A DNA stretch of 64,000 bases from NCBI GenBank assembly GCA_942491465.1, contig CALOBA010000037.1, positions 12,625-76,624 on the forward strand, given 5' to 3'. The stretch is from CALOBA01 sp942491465 (GTDB taxonomy: Bacteria > Pseudomonadota > Gammaproteobacteria > Chromatiales > Chromatiaceae). This document shows, piece after piece, positions 40,209-49,722 of this stretch. The position numbers and the translations under genes were made by a program. Position 1 is the first letter of the stretch, and each line of letters starts with the position of its first letter. Below the pieces are notes generated by a model. The model saw nothing but the letters and a program-made list of their open reading frames with translations, made no database searches and was not told where the DNA came from.

Positions 40209-41111
40209 ATGAGTTGGTTCGAAAAACTGATCCCCAGCCGGATCAAGATCGAGTCCAGCAACAAGCGCACGGTGCCCGAGGGCCTGTGGGCCAAGTGTCC
40301 GGGCTGCGGTGCGGTGCTGTATCGGGCCGAGCTGGAGCGCAATCTCGAGGTCTGCCCCAAGTGCAATCACCACAACCGCATCACCGGTCGTCGGCGCTTG
40401 GAGCTGTTCCTCGATGAGGGCATACGCGAGGAGATCGCCGGTGACCTGGAATCCACCGATCCGCTCAAGTTCAAGGATCTGAAGAAGTACAAGGACCGTA
40501 TCAGCCAGGCGCAAAAGCTGACCGACGAGAAAGAGGCGATGGTGGTGCTGCGCGGCTACCTGTGCGGCATCCCCTGCGTCGGGGCGGCCTTCGAGTTCAG
40601 CTTCATGGGCGGCTCCATGGGCTCGGTGGTCGGGGAGCGCTTCGTCCGCGGCGTGGACGCGGCCATGGAGCACAACGCGGCCCTGGTCTGCTTCTCGGCC
40701 AGTGGCGGGGCGCGGATGCAGGAGTCGCTGTTCTCGCTGCTGCAGATGGCCAAGACCAGCGCCGCCCTCGGCCGGCTGCGGCAGCGCTCCCTGCCCTTCA
40801 TCTCCGTCATGACCGACCCGACCATGGGCGGCGTCTCCGCCAGCCTGGCCATGCTCGGCGACGTCAACATCGCCGAACCGAATGCGCTGATCGGCTTCGC
40901 CGGGCCACGCGTGATCCAGCAGACGGTGCGCGAGACCCTGCCCGAAGGCTTCCAGCGCAGCGAGTTCCTGCTCGAGCACGGCGCCCTCGACCAGATCTGC
41001 GATCGCCGTGAACTGCGCGAGCGTATCGCCAACCTGACGGCGATGTTGATGGGGCGTCCGCGGCCGGCACCGGCGCTGCCGACGCCGGCGCCGAGCGAAG
41101 AGTCCGCTTGA
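40209..41111 (+). CDS. accD: Acetyl-CoA carboxylase, carboxyltransferase beta subunit
   Basis: 300 residues from the ATG at 40209, where MSWFEKLIPSRIK begins as in homologues. The N-terminal zinc ribbon has C30-x2-C33 and C49-x2-C52. The crotonase-type core shows SASGGARMQESLFSLLQMAK and AGPRVIQQTVRE. With AccA it transfers the carboxyl group to acetyl-CoA for fatty acid synthesis. Preceding trpA and following folC as in many gammaproteobacteria. Confidence 0.97.
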   Translation: MSWFEKLIPSRIKIESSNKRTVPEGLWAKCPGCGAVLYRAELERNLEVCPKCNHHNRITGRRRLELFLDEGIREEIAGDLESTDPLKFKDLKKYKDRISQAQKLTDEKEAMVVLRGYLCGIPCVGAAFEFSFMGGSMGSVVGERFVRGVDAAMEHNAALVCFSASGGARMQESLFSLLQMAKTSAALGRLRQRSLPFISVMTDPTMGGVSASLAMLGDVNIAEPNALIGFAGPRVIQQTVRETLPEGFQRSEFLLEHGALDQICDRRELRERIANLTAMLMGRPRPAPALPTPAPSEESA

Positions 41112-41212
41112 CCGCCTCCGCGCGCGCTGTCGGACATCCCCGCGACGAGGCATGCGCCCGCGATCCGCAACCAGGCTCGGCGGCCCGGCTGGGGGCTGAA
41201 GGGGCCGCTTCG

Positions 41213-42493
41213 ATGCGCTTTAACAACCTCGACGACTGGCTGCGCTGGCAGGAGACCCTGCACCCCTCGCGGATCGAATTGCGCCTTGAGCGCGTCGCCG
41301 CGGTCTGGCGGGCGCTGGGGCCGCAGCGCTTCCCCTGTCCGGTGATCACCGTTGGCGGCACCAACGGCAAGGGCTCCTGTGTCGCCTACCTCGAGGGCTT
41401 CTACCACGCCGGCGGCTATCGCTGCGGCAGCTACACCTCGCCGCACCTGCTGCATTACTCGGAGCGGGTGCGTATCGACGGGCGCCCCGCGGGCGCGGAT
41501 GACCTCTGCGCCGCCTTCGCGCGCATCGACGCCGCCCGCGGCGATACGCCATTGACCTATTTCGAGTTCGGCACCTTGGCCGCGCTGGACCTGTTCGTAC
41601 GCGCCGAGCTGGACGTCGCCATCCTCGAGGTGGGCCTCGGCGGCCGACTGGACGCGGTCAATGTCATCGATGCCGACGTGGCCGTGGTCACCAGTATCGG
41701 CCTGGATCATACGGCGTGGCTGGGTCCCGACCCCGCGTCCATCGCCGCGGAAAAGGCGGGCATCTTCCGCGCCGGTCGTCCCGCGGTGATCGGCAGCCGG
41801 GAGGCCCCGCCGCGCTTGCGCAGCCGTGCCGAGGAGATCGGCGCCCACCCGCTGGAGCTGGGACGCGAGCACGACTGGCGCGCCGAGCCCGAGGGGCATT
41901 GGCATTGGCACGGGCCGAACCCTGCGCGGCGCGATGCCCTGCCGACACCGGCGATGCGCGGCGCGCACCAGCGCGACAACGCCGCCGCCGCCATCTGCGC
42001 CGCGCACTGCCTGCATGAGCGCCTGCCCCTGCCCTCCAGCGCCATCCGCCAGGGACTGCATCGCACCCAGCTGCCGGGGCGGTTTCAGGTCATCCCGGGG
42101 TCGGTCACGCGGGTACTCGATGTCGCCCACAACCCGCAGGCCGCCGCGGTCTTGGCCGAGAATCTGACCCGACTTGGTGGTGACGGGCGCCGGCACGCGG
42201 TCATGGCCCTGCTGGCGGATAAGGATGCCGCCGGCATCATCACGCCGCTGGCACCGCTGATCGATCATTGGCACGTGGCGCCGGCCCCGAGCGCGCGCGC
42301 GATGGCGCTGACCGCGGTCGAGGCCGCCCTTGCCGAATGCGCGCCGTCCGCGGGGGCGAGCAGCTATGGGACGGTGGAAGCGGCCCTCAACGGTGCCCAC
42401 AAGGCGGCCTCCGACGGCGACTGCGTGCTGGTCTTCGGCTCCTTCGTGACCGTGGAGGCGGCGCTGCGCAGTTTGCCGATTGCTCCTGTATAA
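41213..42493 (+). CDS. folC: Bifunctional folylpolyglutamate / dihydrofolate synthase
   Basis: 426 residues from the ATG at 41213 (GAAGGGG about 9 bases before); the frame is open back to accD. It adds glutamates to folates. P-loop TVGGTNGKGSCVAYLE, SPHLLHYSERVRIDG, LEVGLGGRLDAVN, IGLDHTAWLG, and the C-terminal domain with DVAHNPQAA. The accD-folC-SPOR-cvpA-purF order matches E. coli. Confidence 0.95.
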   Translation: MRFNNLDDWLRWQETLHPSRIELRLERVAAVWRALGPQRFPCPVITVGGTNGKGSCVAYLEGFYHAGGYRCGSYTSPHLLHYSERVRIDGRPAGADDLCAAFARIDAARGDTPLTYFEFGTLAALDLFVRAELDVAILEVGLGGRLDAVNVIDADVAVVTSIGLDHTAWLGPDPASIAAEKAGIFRAGRPAVIGSREAPPRLRSRAEEIGAHPLELGREHDWRAEPEGHWHWHGPNPARRDALPTPAMRGAHQRDNAAAAICAAHCLHERLPLPSSAIRQGLHRTQLPGRFQVIPGSVTRVLDVAHNPQAAAVLAENLTRLGGDGRRHAVMALLADKDAAGIITPLAPLIDHWHVAPAPSARAMALTAVEAALAECAPSAGASSYGTVEAALNGAHKAASDGDCVLVFGSFVTVEAALRSLPIAPV

Positions 42494-42494
42494 T
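42489..42494 (+). promoter_or_regulatory. Perfect TATAAT hexamer at the folC end
   Basis: A consensus -10 box overlaps the folC stop, 50 bases before the SPOR gene. No convincing -35 at 15-18 bases, so it is only a candidate internal promoter. Confidence 0.3.
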
Positions 42495-42543
42495 CGCCGC
42501 TCCACAACAAACTGCAACGGCACGACCCGGGGGCGCTTAGGCG

Positions 42544-43149
42544 ATGGATGAAGGTGCGAAAAGACGATTGGTTGGTGCCGCAGTGCTGGTGGCGCTGCTG
42601 GTGATCTTCGTGCCGATGCTCGTCGACAACAGCGACCAGGCGGACGGCCTCGGCGAGCCGATCATCGTCCCGGGTGAGTCGGACATGGATGCCGCCTTCG
42701 ACACCGAGATGCCCGCCGTCCAGGATCTGGACGAGGATCTTGGCGAGGACCTGACATTGCCCCTGCCGACACCCGAAGGCCGTGGTCCCGACACAGGCGC
42801 CGCGCAGCCCCTGTTGCCGCCGGTCGAGCCGGCATCGCCGTCGAGCCCGCCCGCCCTTCAGCCCGCGGCGCCGGGGCCGACGGTGAGCGGCCCGAAGCCG
42901 GTGCCTGCCGGCGCCACCGCCTGGGTCGTGCAAGTCGCCAGTCTCGGCTCGCCGGGCGCTGCGCAGAAGCTGCAGGATGAGCTTCGCGGCCAGGGCTTCC
43001 CGGCCTTCGTCGAGCAGGCCCTGGTCAACGGCAAGACTTACTACCGCGTGCGCGTCGGGCCGGAGGTGAATCGGGGCCGCGCCGAGTCCGCGGCCGCCCG
43101 GCTGCAGAACGTCACCAGCAACAAGCCGCTCGTGCAGCGCTACCGCTGA
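42544..43149 (+). CDS. SPOR-domain inner-membrane protein (DedD-like)
   Basis: 201 residues. MDEGAKRRLVGAAVLVALLVIFVPMLVD gives a short cytoplasmic arm and one transmembrane helix (about 9-27; longer runs are avoided here by citing positions). A Pro/Glu-rich linker (30-120) leads to a C-terminal SPOR domain (about 126-200: WVVQVASLGSPGAAQKLQDE, YYRVRVGPE). SPOR domains bind denuded glycan at the septum, so a cell-division role is likely. Positionally equivalent to E. coli dedD. Confidence 0.88.
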   Translation: MDEGAKRRLVGAAVLVALLVIFVPMLVDNSDQADGLGEPIIVPGESDMDAAFDTEMPAVQDLDEDLGEDLTLPLPTPEGRGPDTGAAQPLLPPVEPASPSSPPALQPAAPGPTVSGPKPVPAGATAWVVQVASLGSPGAAQKLQDELRGQGFPAFVEQALVNGKTYYRVRVGPEVNRGRAESAAARLQNVTSNKPLVQRYR

Positions 43150-43198
43150 GCGGTAACGGATCGGCGACAGTCCCAATCGCAAGCCAACGGTCTCTTCA

Positions 43199-43702
43199 AT
43201 GCAAACCAGTCTGATCTGGGTCGACTTCGTCATTATCGGCATCATCGCCCTATCGGCCTTGATCGGCTTCGCCCGCGGATTGATCCGCGAGATCATCTCC
43301 CTCGCCGTCTGGGGCGTTGCCCTGGCCGCCGCCTGGCTGTTCCATCAGCCGGTCGCGGACGCCTTGGCACCCTGGATCAGCATGCCGTCGCTGCAGCTCG
43401 GGGCCGCCGTGCTGCTCATCGTGATCGGCGTGCTCATCGCCGGCGCCATGGTCGCCTGGCTGTTGTCGATCCTGATCGAGAAGACCGGACTCAGCGGCAC
43501 CGACCGTCTCCTCGGCGTGGTCTTCGGCGGCGCCCGGGGGGCCGTGCTGGTCGCGCTGCTGGTGTTCCTGTTGGCGCTGACGCCGATTACCGAAGATCCC
43601 TGGTGGGGCCAGTCGCAGCTGATCGGCCAGTTCCAGCTGCTCGCGGACATGATCCTGTCCATGGTCCCCCCCGAGATCACCGATCGCGTCAAGGCAATCT
43701 GA
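43199..43702 (+). CDS. cvpA: CvpA family inner-membrane protein
   Basis: 167 residues, four hydrophobic segments beginning WVDFVIIGIIALSALIGFARG (first about 20). The N-terminal D-x-x-(I/V) and GxxRGxxxE pattern (GFARGLIREI) is typical of CvpA. Needed in E. coli for colicin V export, with a wider envelope-stress role. purF starts 11 bases later. Confidence 0.92.
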   Translation: MQTSLIWVDFVIIGIIALSALIGFARGLIREIISLAVWGVALAAAWLFHQPVADALAPWISMPSLQLGAAVLLIVIGVLIAGAMVAWLLSILIEKTGLSGTDRLLGVVFGGARGAVLVALLVFLLALTPITEDPWWGQSQLIGQFQLLADMILSMVPPEITDRVKAI

Positions 43703-43713
43703 GCACCCAAGCC

Positions 43714-45228
43714 ATGTGCGGCATCGTCGCAATCGTCGGCAAACAGCCGGTCAACCAATCCCTCTACGACGCGCTGCTGGTGCTGCAGCATCGCGGCCAG
43801 GATGCCGCCGGCATCGTCACCAGCGCCGAGCAGAAGCTGCACATGCGCAAGGACAACGGACTGACCCGCGACGTCTTCCGCACCCGCCACATGCTGCAGC
43901 TGCGCGGCAACATGGGCATCGGCCATGTGCGCTACCCCACCGCCGGTCAGTCCAGCTCCGCCGAGGCGCAGCCGTTCTACGTCAACTCCCCCTACGGCAT
44001 CGTCCTCGCCCACAACGGCAATCTGACCAACGCCGATGCGCTCAAACGCCAGGTCTTCCTCGACGACCTGCGCCACATCAACACCGAATCCGACTCCGAG
44101 ATCCTGCTCAACGTCTTCGCCCACGAGCTGCAGGCCCTCGACAAGCTGCGCATCGACGAGCGGGACATCTTCACCGCCGTCGAAGGTGTCCACCGCCGCT
44201 GCATCGGCGGCTACGCCGCGGTGGCGATGATCCCCGGCATCGGCGTCCTCGGCTTCCGCGATCCCCACGGCATCCGCCCGATCGTCTACGGCCGGCGCGA
44301 CACCCCGTCCGGCGTCGAGCTGATGATCGCCTCCGAGAGCGTCGCCCTGGACACCATCGGCTTCGAACTGATCTCCGACATCGCCCCCGGCGAGGCGGTC
44401 TTCATCGGCATCGACGGCAGCCTGCACACCAAGCAGTGCGCGCCGCAGCCGGTGCTCTCGCCCTGCATCTTCGAGTTCGTCTATTTTGCTCGGCCGGACT
44501 CCATCATCGACAACATCTCGGTGCACAAGTCGCGCTCGCGCATGGGCAAGAAGCTCGCGGCCAAGATCAAGCGTGACTGGTCCAACCACGACATCGACGT
44601 CATCATCCCGGTCCCCGACACCAGCCGCACCGCGGCCCTGCAGCTCGCCGATGCCCTGAATCTGCCCTACGCCGAGGGCTTCATCAAGAACCGCTACATC
44701 GGCCGCACCTTCATCATGCCGGGCCAGAAGGTGCGCAAGAAGTCCGTCCGCCAGAAGCTGAACGCCATCGACCTGGAGTTCCGCAAGAAGAACGTGCTGC
44801 TGGTGGACGACTCCATCGTCCGCGGCACCACCTCGCAGCAGATCATCCAAATGGCCCGGGACGCCGGTGCCAACAAGGTCTACTTCGCCTCGGCGGCACC
44901 GCCGGTGCGCTTCCCGAACGTCTACGGTATCGACATGCCCGTGGCCGCCGAACTCATCGCCCACGGTCGCACCGAGGCCGAGATCGAGGCCGAACTCGGC
45001 TGCGACGGGCTGATCTTCCAGGAGCTTGGGGACCTGATCGATGCCGTGCAGAAGAAGGGCAAGAGCCTGGTGGACCGCTTCGACACCTCGGTCTTCGACG
45101 GCGTCTACATCACCGGCGACGTGACCCCCGAGTATCTGGCCGGACTGGAGCGCCAGCGCAGCGACAACGCCAAGCAGCGCCGTGAGGGCGGCGAAGCGAC
45201 CCTGATCGATCTGCACAACAATGTCTGA
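43714..45228 (+). CDS. purF: Amidophosphoribosyltransferase
   Basis: 504 residues. First step of purine synthesis. Starts MCGIVAIVG at 43714, so the glutaminase nucleophile is Cys2 after Met removal, with no propeptide. YVNSPYGIVLAHNGNLTN, GRTFIMPGQKVR and the PRPP loop VLLVDDSIVRGTTS are clear. Overlaps metZ by 8 bases. Confidence 0.97.
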   Translation: MCGIVAIVGKQPVNQSLYDALLVLQHRGQDAAGIVTSAEQKLHMRKDNGLTRDVFRTRHMLQLRGNMGIGHVRYPTAGQSSSAEAQPFYVNSPYGIVLAHNGNLTNADALKRQVFLDDLRHINTESDSEILLNVFAHELQALDKLRIDERDIFTAVEGVHRRCIGGYAAVAMIPGIGVLGFRDPHGIRPIVYGRRDTPSGVELMIASESVALDTIGFELISDIAPGEAVFIGIDGSLHTKQCAPQPVLSPCIFEFVYFARPDSIIDNISVHKSRSRMGKKLAAKIKRDWSNHDIDVIIPVPDTSRTAALQLADALNLPYAEGFIKNRYIGRTFIMPGQKVRKKSVRQKLNAIDLEFRKKNVLLVDDSIVRGTTSQQIIQMARDAGANKVYFASAAPPVRFPNVYGIDMPVAAELIAHGRTEAEIEAELGCDGLIFQELGDLIDAVQKKGKSLVDRFDTSVFDGVYITGDVTPEYLAGLERQRSDNAKQRREGGEATLIDLHNNV

Positions 45229-46447
45229 TCAGCATCAGCATCAGCATCGGCATCGGCCTCAGCCCGGGCCCGACTTCGCGACCCTGGCCGTGCGCACCGG
45301 CCACCGGCGCACCGACGAGGGTGAGCACAGCGAGCCCATCTTCGCCACCTCCAGCTTCGTCTTCAAGAGCGCCGCCGAGGCCGCCGCCCGGTTCGCCGGC
45401 GACGCCCCGGGCAACATCTACGCCCGTTTCACCAACCCCACGGTCCAGGCCTTCGAGCAGCGCCTGGCCGCCCTTGAAGGCGGCGAGCGCTGCGTGGCCA
45501 CCGCCTCCGGCATGGGCGCCATCCTCGCCTGCTGCATGGGCCTGTTGCAGGCCGGCGATCACATCGTCGCCTCCCGCAGCCTGTTCGGCAGCACCACCAT
45601 GCTGTTCGACAAATACCTGGCCCGTTTCGGCATCGTCACCGACTATGTGGACTTAGCGGACCTCGGCGCCTGGGAGGACGCCATCTCGCCGAGCACCCGG
45701 CTGCTGTTTCTGGAAACGCCCTCCAATCCGCTGACCGAGATCGCCGCCATCGCCCCGCTGGCCGAGCTCGCCCATCGTCACGGCGCCCGACTGGCGGTCG
45801 ACAACTGCTTCTGCACGCCGGCCCTGCAACGGCCGCTGGAGCATGGCGCCGACCTGGTCATCCACTCGGCCACCAAGTATCTGGATGGACAGGGGCGCTG
45901 CGTCGGCGGCGCCGTGGTCGGCGATGCCAAGACCGTGGGCGAGGATGTCTTCGGCGTCATCCGCACCGCCGGTCCGTCCATGAGCCCCTTCAACGCCTGG
46001 GTCTTCCTCAAGGGACTGGAGACGCTGGAGCTGCGCATGCTCGCCCACTCGGCGAGCGCCGCGACCTTGGCATCCTGGCTTGCCGGGCATCCCGCCGTAC
46101 GCCGGGTGCACTATCCGGGCCTGTCCTCACACCCGCAGCACAACCTGGTGGGCGCAGCCGGTCAACAGCGCACCGGTGGCGGCATCGTCGCCTTCGAGGT
46201 CGAGGGCGACCAGGCCGGCGCCTGGCAGGTCATCGACGCCACGCGGATGATCTCCATCACCGCCAACTTGGGCGACACCAAGACCACCATCACCCACCCC
46301 GCCACCACCACCCACGCCCGCCTCACCCCCGAGGCCAAGCGCGCCGCCGGCATCAACGGCGGACTGATCCGCATCGCCGTCGGGCTGGAGTCGCTGGCCG
46401 ACATCCAGGCCGATCTTGCCCGCGGACTCGACGGGCTTGTGCGCTAG
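45221..46447 (+). CDS. metZ: O-succinylhomoserine sulfhydrylase
   Basis: 408 residues, Cys/Met metabolism PLP family. Makes homocysteine from O-succinylhomoserine and sulfide. TLAVRTGHRRTDEGEHSEPIF is the metZ-type N-terminus (positions about 21-42), ARFTNPTVQAFEQRLAALEG binds substrate, and the PLP lysine is in HSATKYLDGQGRCVGG. It overlaps purF and follows it as in Pseudomonas. Odd: residues 4-12 are a His/Gln run (HQHQHRHRP) from a CAGCAT repeat, not conserved in the family and possibly metal-binding by accident. Confidence 0.94.
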   Translation: MSDQHQHQHRHRPQPGPDFATLAVRTGHRRTDEGEHSEPIFATSSFVFKSAAEAAARFAGDAPGNIYARFTNPTVQAFEQRLAALEGGERCVATASGMGAILACCMGLLQAGDHIVASRSLFGSTTMLFDKYLARFGIVTDYVDLADLGAWEDAISPSTRLLFLETPSNPLTEIAAIAPLAELAHRHGARLAVDNCFCTPALQRPLEHGADLVIHSATKYLDGQGRCVGGAVVGDAKTVGEDVFGVIRTAGPSMSPFNAWVFLKGLETLELRMLAHSASAATLASWLAGHPAVRRVHYPGLSSHPQHNLVGAAGQQRTGGGIVAFEVEGDQAGAWQVIDATRMISITANLGDTKTTITHPATTTHARLTPEAKRAAGINGGLIRIAVGLESLADIQADLARGLDGLVR

Positions 46448-46525
46448 TTAGGCATTTCTTCATTCACCGAGTACCAGAAAGGGATCTGACCCTGAGGTAC
46501 TGAGGTATCCGGCGTCTGCCGGCGC

Positions 46526-49345
46526 TTATTGACGCTCGTCACCCTGCCGCCGCAGGCTCGGCTCTACCGCTTGGGCCATGGCCGTCTCGTCGAGCCGATC
46601 ACCCAGGAAGGCATTGAGCCTTGCCGCCAGCGCCGCCGGGTCCGCCAGCGCGTCGTGATAACCCACCGACAGCACCTGCACCCGCTCGCCGTGTGGTTTG
46701 AGGATGCGCTGCACCTGCGCGATCTGCTTGAGGAAGGTTTGCGCGAGTTTGCGCTCCGCGAGCCGCCCGCCCGGTTTGCCCGATCGCTCCAGCATCACCC
46801 GTTGCGAGGCCAGGATCTCGTTCAGCGGTCGCTCGGCAAAGATCACCCGATAGCGGTGCTTGGCCGTCAGCGCCGGCAGCAACTGCGCGACGATCTTCAC
46901 CGCCTTGCCGCGAGCATCCGCGAGCCAGCCGCTGCCGGCGTCCGGGCGCTTGGCCTGCTCATACTCCAGGTAGCCGCGCGGGTTGTCGGCGTCCGCCTCG
47001 CGTTTCTCGTCGGTCAGGATCGGCAGGCCGCCCGCCTTGAGCATCTGCATCAGCATGCTGGTGCCGGAGCGCGGCAGGCCGGAGACGATGACGATCTCGT
47101 CCTCGGCCAGCGGGCCCAGCGCCTTCGGCGCACCCAGCTCGCCCAGGCTGGCGATGGCCTCCGGGTCCAGCTGGGCCGCCCTGTGCACGCTCGGGCGCGG
47201 TGCACCGGCGCGCGCATCCTTGATGCGCCGCAGCGCCGCCCGCGCCAACCCGAGCTGCCGCTCGGCCGTAGCAGGGTCACCGGCACGCCAGGCGAGCCGC
47301 GCCAGGCGCCGATGCGCGGCCGGGAACACCGGGTTCTGCGCCACCGCGGTCTCGAAGGCCGTCTTCGCCTCGCTGGCTTGCCCCAGGCGCATCAGCGCCG
47401 CACCGCGCAGGTAGTGCGCGCGTGGATTCTGGTACACCAGCCCGAGTGCACTGGACGCCGCCGCCAGCGCGGGTTCGGCCTGGCCGCGCTGCATCAACAG
47501 CGCCCGCGCCAGCCCGAGATTGCCGTCGGCGTTCACCGGGTCGATCTCCAGCACCTGCCGGAAGCGCGCCTCGGCGTCGGCGAAGCGGCGCATGGCCAGC
47601 AGCGCCTCGCCCTGGGCCTGCAACAGGCTCGGGCGGTTGTGCATCTGCACCCGCTCGGCCTGCTCGAAGGCCACCAGGGCCTCGCCGGGGCGGTCCTCGG
47701 CGGCCAACAGCCGGCCCTTGAGCCAGGCGAAGGTAGCTTGGTTGGTGCCGGCCTGCTTGCGCAGCTTTCTGAGCCGGCGCTGCTCTTGCTCCGTAGTGTC
47801 CTCGGGCTGCTTGTCCTTCCAGTCCTCTTTGAGCTGGGTCAGCTCGGCCTTGGCGCGCTCCGCGTAGTCCTGTTTGCGTTGCTCCAGCAGCGCCAGGGTC
47901 TGCCGCGCGGCGGCGGTGTCGCCCTGCTGAAGCTGGCCGTTGAACCGATGCAGCCCGAAGCGGCTCTCGTCCGGGTGCGCCTCCCAGAGTTCCGCGTGGA
48001 TCTGCAACGCCTCGTCCAGCTTGCCGCAGTCGGCCAGATCCCGCGCGAGGTTGTAGCGCAGCTCCTTGACGGTGCTGTCGGCGACCTGCCTTTGGTCCTC
48101 GTGCACGTCCTCGATGTAGCCCAGGTCCACCAGCTGTTGCAGGGACTCGCGGGCGTCCACCGGGTCGATGCGCACGTCCTCCGGGTGCCGACCGTCGTCG
48201 CCGGGCAGGTCGTCCCAGCTCGGGATCAGCGCCATGGGGGCGGGTGCGCGCAGCGCCTGCACCAGCGGCTTGCCGTCCATGTCCTCGCCGACGGGCAGGT
48301 CGTGGAGCCGCAGGATGGTCGGCGTGATGTCCAGCAGCGTCGCGCCGAACACCAGCTCGTCACGCTTGAAGCCCGGCCCGCAGGCCGCGAACACGCCGAA
48401 GTGCCGGTGCTCGTCCGCCGGCCCCGCCGGCTCGTTCGGGATTTCTTGGACTCTTAGGTGATCCGGGTGAAAGCCGTGGTCCGAGCAGATGATGACGTTG
48501 GTGTCCGACCCCGCCAGGTCCATGAGCACGCCGAGCATCATGTCGTGGAACCGGTAACCGGAATTGACCACGTCCTGGTACAGCGCATAGTCCGCCTCGC
48601 TCACCCAGGCCAGCCTCGGTGGGTGATAGCGCATGAAGCCATGGCAGAAGTGGTCGATGGCGTCGAAGTAGACCGCGGTGAAGTCCCATGCCTGCTGCTG
48701 CATCACATAGGTGGCGGCCGCCTGCACGCTGGCCGCCTCGGCGATGATCTTGGCCACCGAGTACAGGCGCTTGTCCTTGGCCTGGTCGATCTCGGCGGCC
48801 TTGGGCACGAACAGTTGCAGCGTCTCGCCGTCGAGTTCCTGCGGGTGGACACGGAACTCGGCGAGCTGCTCGCCGAGCGACTGCGGGTGCACATGGCCCG
48901 GTCGCAGCGGCCAGGGATTGACGGTCTCGCCGTCCTCGGCCAGGTAGTCGGCCTGATGGTCCTTGAAGTGGTCCGAGACCATGACGCCGTTGATGGGCTC
49001 GCAGGGATAGCTCGGCCACCAGCCAATCACGTTGGAGCGCAGACCCTGCTGGTTGAGGATGTTCCAGATGGCCTTGGTCTTGCGGCCCAGGTTGGTGATG
49101 GGGCGCGCGCCGCCGGAGGCCGGGTCCGGCTCCGAGAAGCCGTGGATGCCGTGCTTATGGGCGCGCTTGCCGGTGGCGATGCTGGTCCAGAGCATGGGCG
49201 AGAGCACCGGATACAGGGTCGCCAGGTTGCCCATGACGCCGTTTTCGATCAGGTGCTTCAGATTCGGCATCTCGCCGGCGTCGATGAGCGGCGAGATCAC
49301 CTTCCAGTCGGCGGCGTCCCAGCCGATGAGTAGTGTCTTGGTCAT
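46526..49345 (-). CDS. Alkaline-phosphatase-superfamily phosphodiesterase - TPR - sulfotransferase fusion
   Basis: 939 residues in three parts. 1-370: type I phosphodiesterase / nucleotide pyrophosphatase fold, with the metal-binding TLLIGWDAADWKV (D10, D13), the nucleophile region SPMLWTSIATGKRAHKHGI, and VIICSDHGFHPDHLR. About 400-720: TPR repeats (e.g. ALLAMRRFADAEARFRQVLE). About 745-930: a P-loop sulfotransferase-like domain, IVSGLPRSGTSMLMQMLKAGG, with RVIFAERPLNEILASQ. No signal peptide, so it acts in the cytoplasm or exposes its domains another way. The substrate is unknown; TPR-sulfotransferase proteins modify surface glycans or proteins. REPs and rayT lie upstream of its start. Confidence 0.85.
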   Translation of the reverse strand: MTKTLLIGWDAADWKVISPLIDAGEMPNLKHLIENGVMGNLATLYPVLSPMLWTSIATGKRAHKHGIHGFSEPDPASGGARPITNLGRKTKAIWNILNQQGLRSNVIGWWPSYPCEPINGVMVSDHFKDHQADYLAEDGETVNPWPLRPGHVHPQSLGEQLAEFRVHPQELDGETLQLFVPKAAEIDQAKDKRLYSVAKIIAEAASVQAAATYVMQQQAWDFTAVYFDAIDHFCHGFMRYHPPRLAWVSEADYALYQDVVNSGYRFHDMMLGVLMDLAGSDTNVIICSDHGFHPDHLRVQEIPNEPAGPADEHRHFGVFAACGPGFKRDELVFGATLLDITPTILRLHDLPVGEDMDGKPLVQALRAPAPMALIPSWDDLPGDDGRHPEDVRIDPVDARESLQQLVDLGYIEDVHEDQRQVADSTVKELRYNLARDLADCGKLDEALQIHAELWEAHPDESRFGLHRFNGQLQQGDTAAARQTLALLEQRKQDYAERAKAELTQLKEDWKDKQPEDTTEQEQRRLRKLRKQAGTNQATFAWLKGRLLAAEDRPGEALVAFEQAERVQMHNRPSLLQAQGEALLAMRRFADAEARFRQVLEIDPVNADGNLGLARALLMQRGQAEPALAAASSALGLVYQNPRAHYLRGAALMRLGQASEAKTAFETAVAQNPVFPAAHRRLARLAWRAGDPATAERQLGLARAALRRIKDARAGAPRPSVHRAAQLDPEAIASLGELGAPKALGPLAEDEIVIVSGLPRSGTSMLMQMLKAGGLPILTDEKREADADNPRGYLEYEQAKRPDAGSGWLADARGKAVKIVAQLLPALTAKHRYRVIFAERPLNEILASQRVMLERSGKPGGRLAERKLAQTFLKQIAQVQRILKPHGERVQVLSVGYHDALADPAALAARLNAFLGDRLDETAMAQAVEPSLRRQGDERQ

Positions 49346-49456
49346 GGGGGGGTTACTCTGTTGCTTTGCCGGTGAGCCCGGGCCTTCGAGGCGCGCGCAG
49401 AGGCATGGCGAAGAAATAAGAATGGCTCAGCGTCAAGGCGCCGCGCAGACGCAGGA

Positions 49457-49721
49457 TCGCGGCTGGAAGCCGCTCCCACGCGCCGCGCGCACCGTGGGAG
49501 CGGCTTCCAGCCGCGACTCCCCGCGCGCATGCCGGATCGCGGCTGGAAGCCGCTCCCACGCGCCGCGTCCACTGTGGGAGCGGCTTCCAGCCGCGATCCA
49601 ACATCAGCACCGAGCATCGCGGCCAGAACCCGCTGCCACAGCCGCAGGGATCTTTGTGGGAGCGGCTTCCAGCCGCGACTCCCCGCGCGCAAGCCGGATC
49701 GCGGCTGGAAGCCGCTCCCAC
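49457..49721. repeat. REP cluster on the 3' side of rayT (six copies)
   Basis: The 23-base unit begins GTGGGAGCGGCTTCCAGCCG and ends CGA. Copies: 49457-49479 (-), 49494-49516 (+), 49537-49559 (-), 49574-49596 (+), 49656-49678 (+) and 49699-49721 (-), with a decayed copy at about 49617-49640 (-). Starts alternate 37 and 43 bases apart, forming head-to-head and tail-to-tail BIME pairs. GGCTGGAAGCC gives each unit internal hairpin potential. Together with the spacer it fills 49346-49722. Confidence 0.92.
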
Positions 49722-49722
49722 G

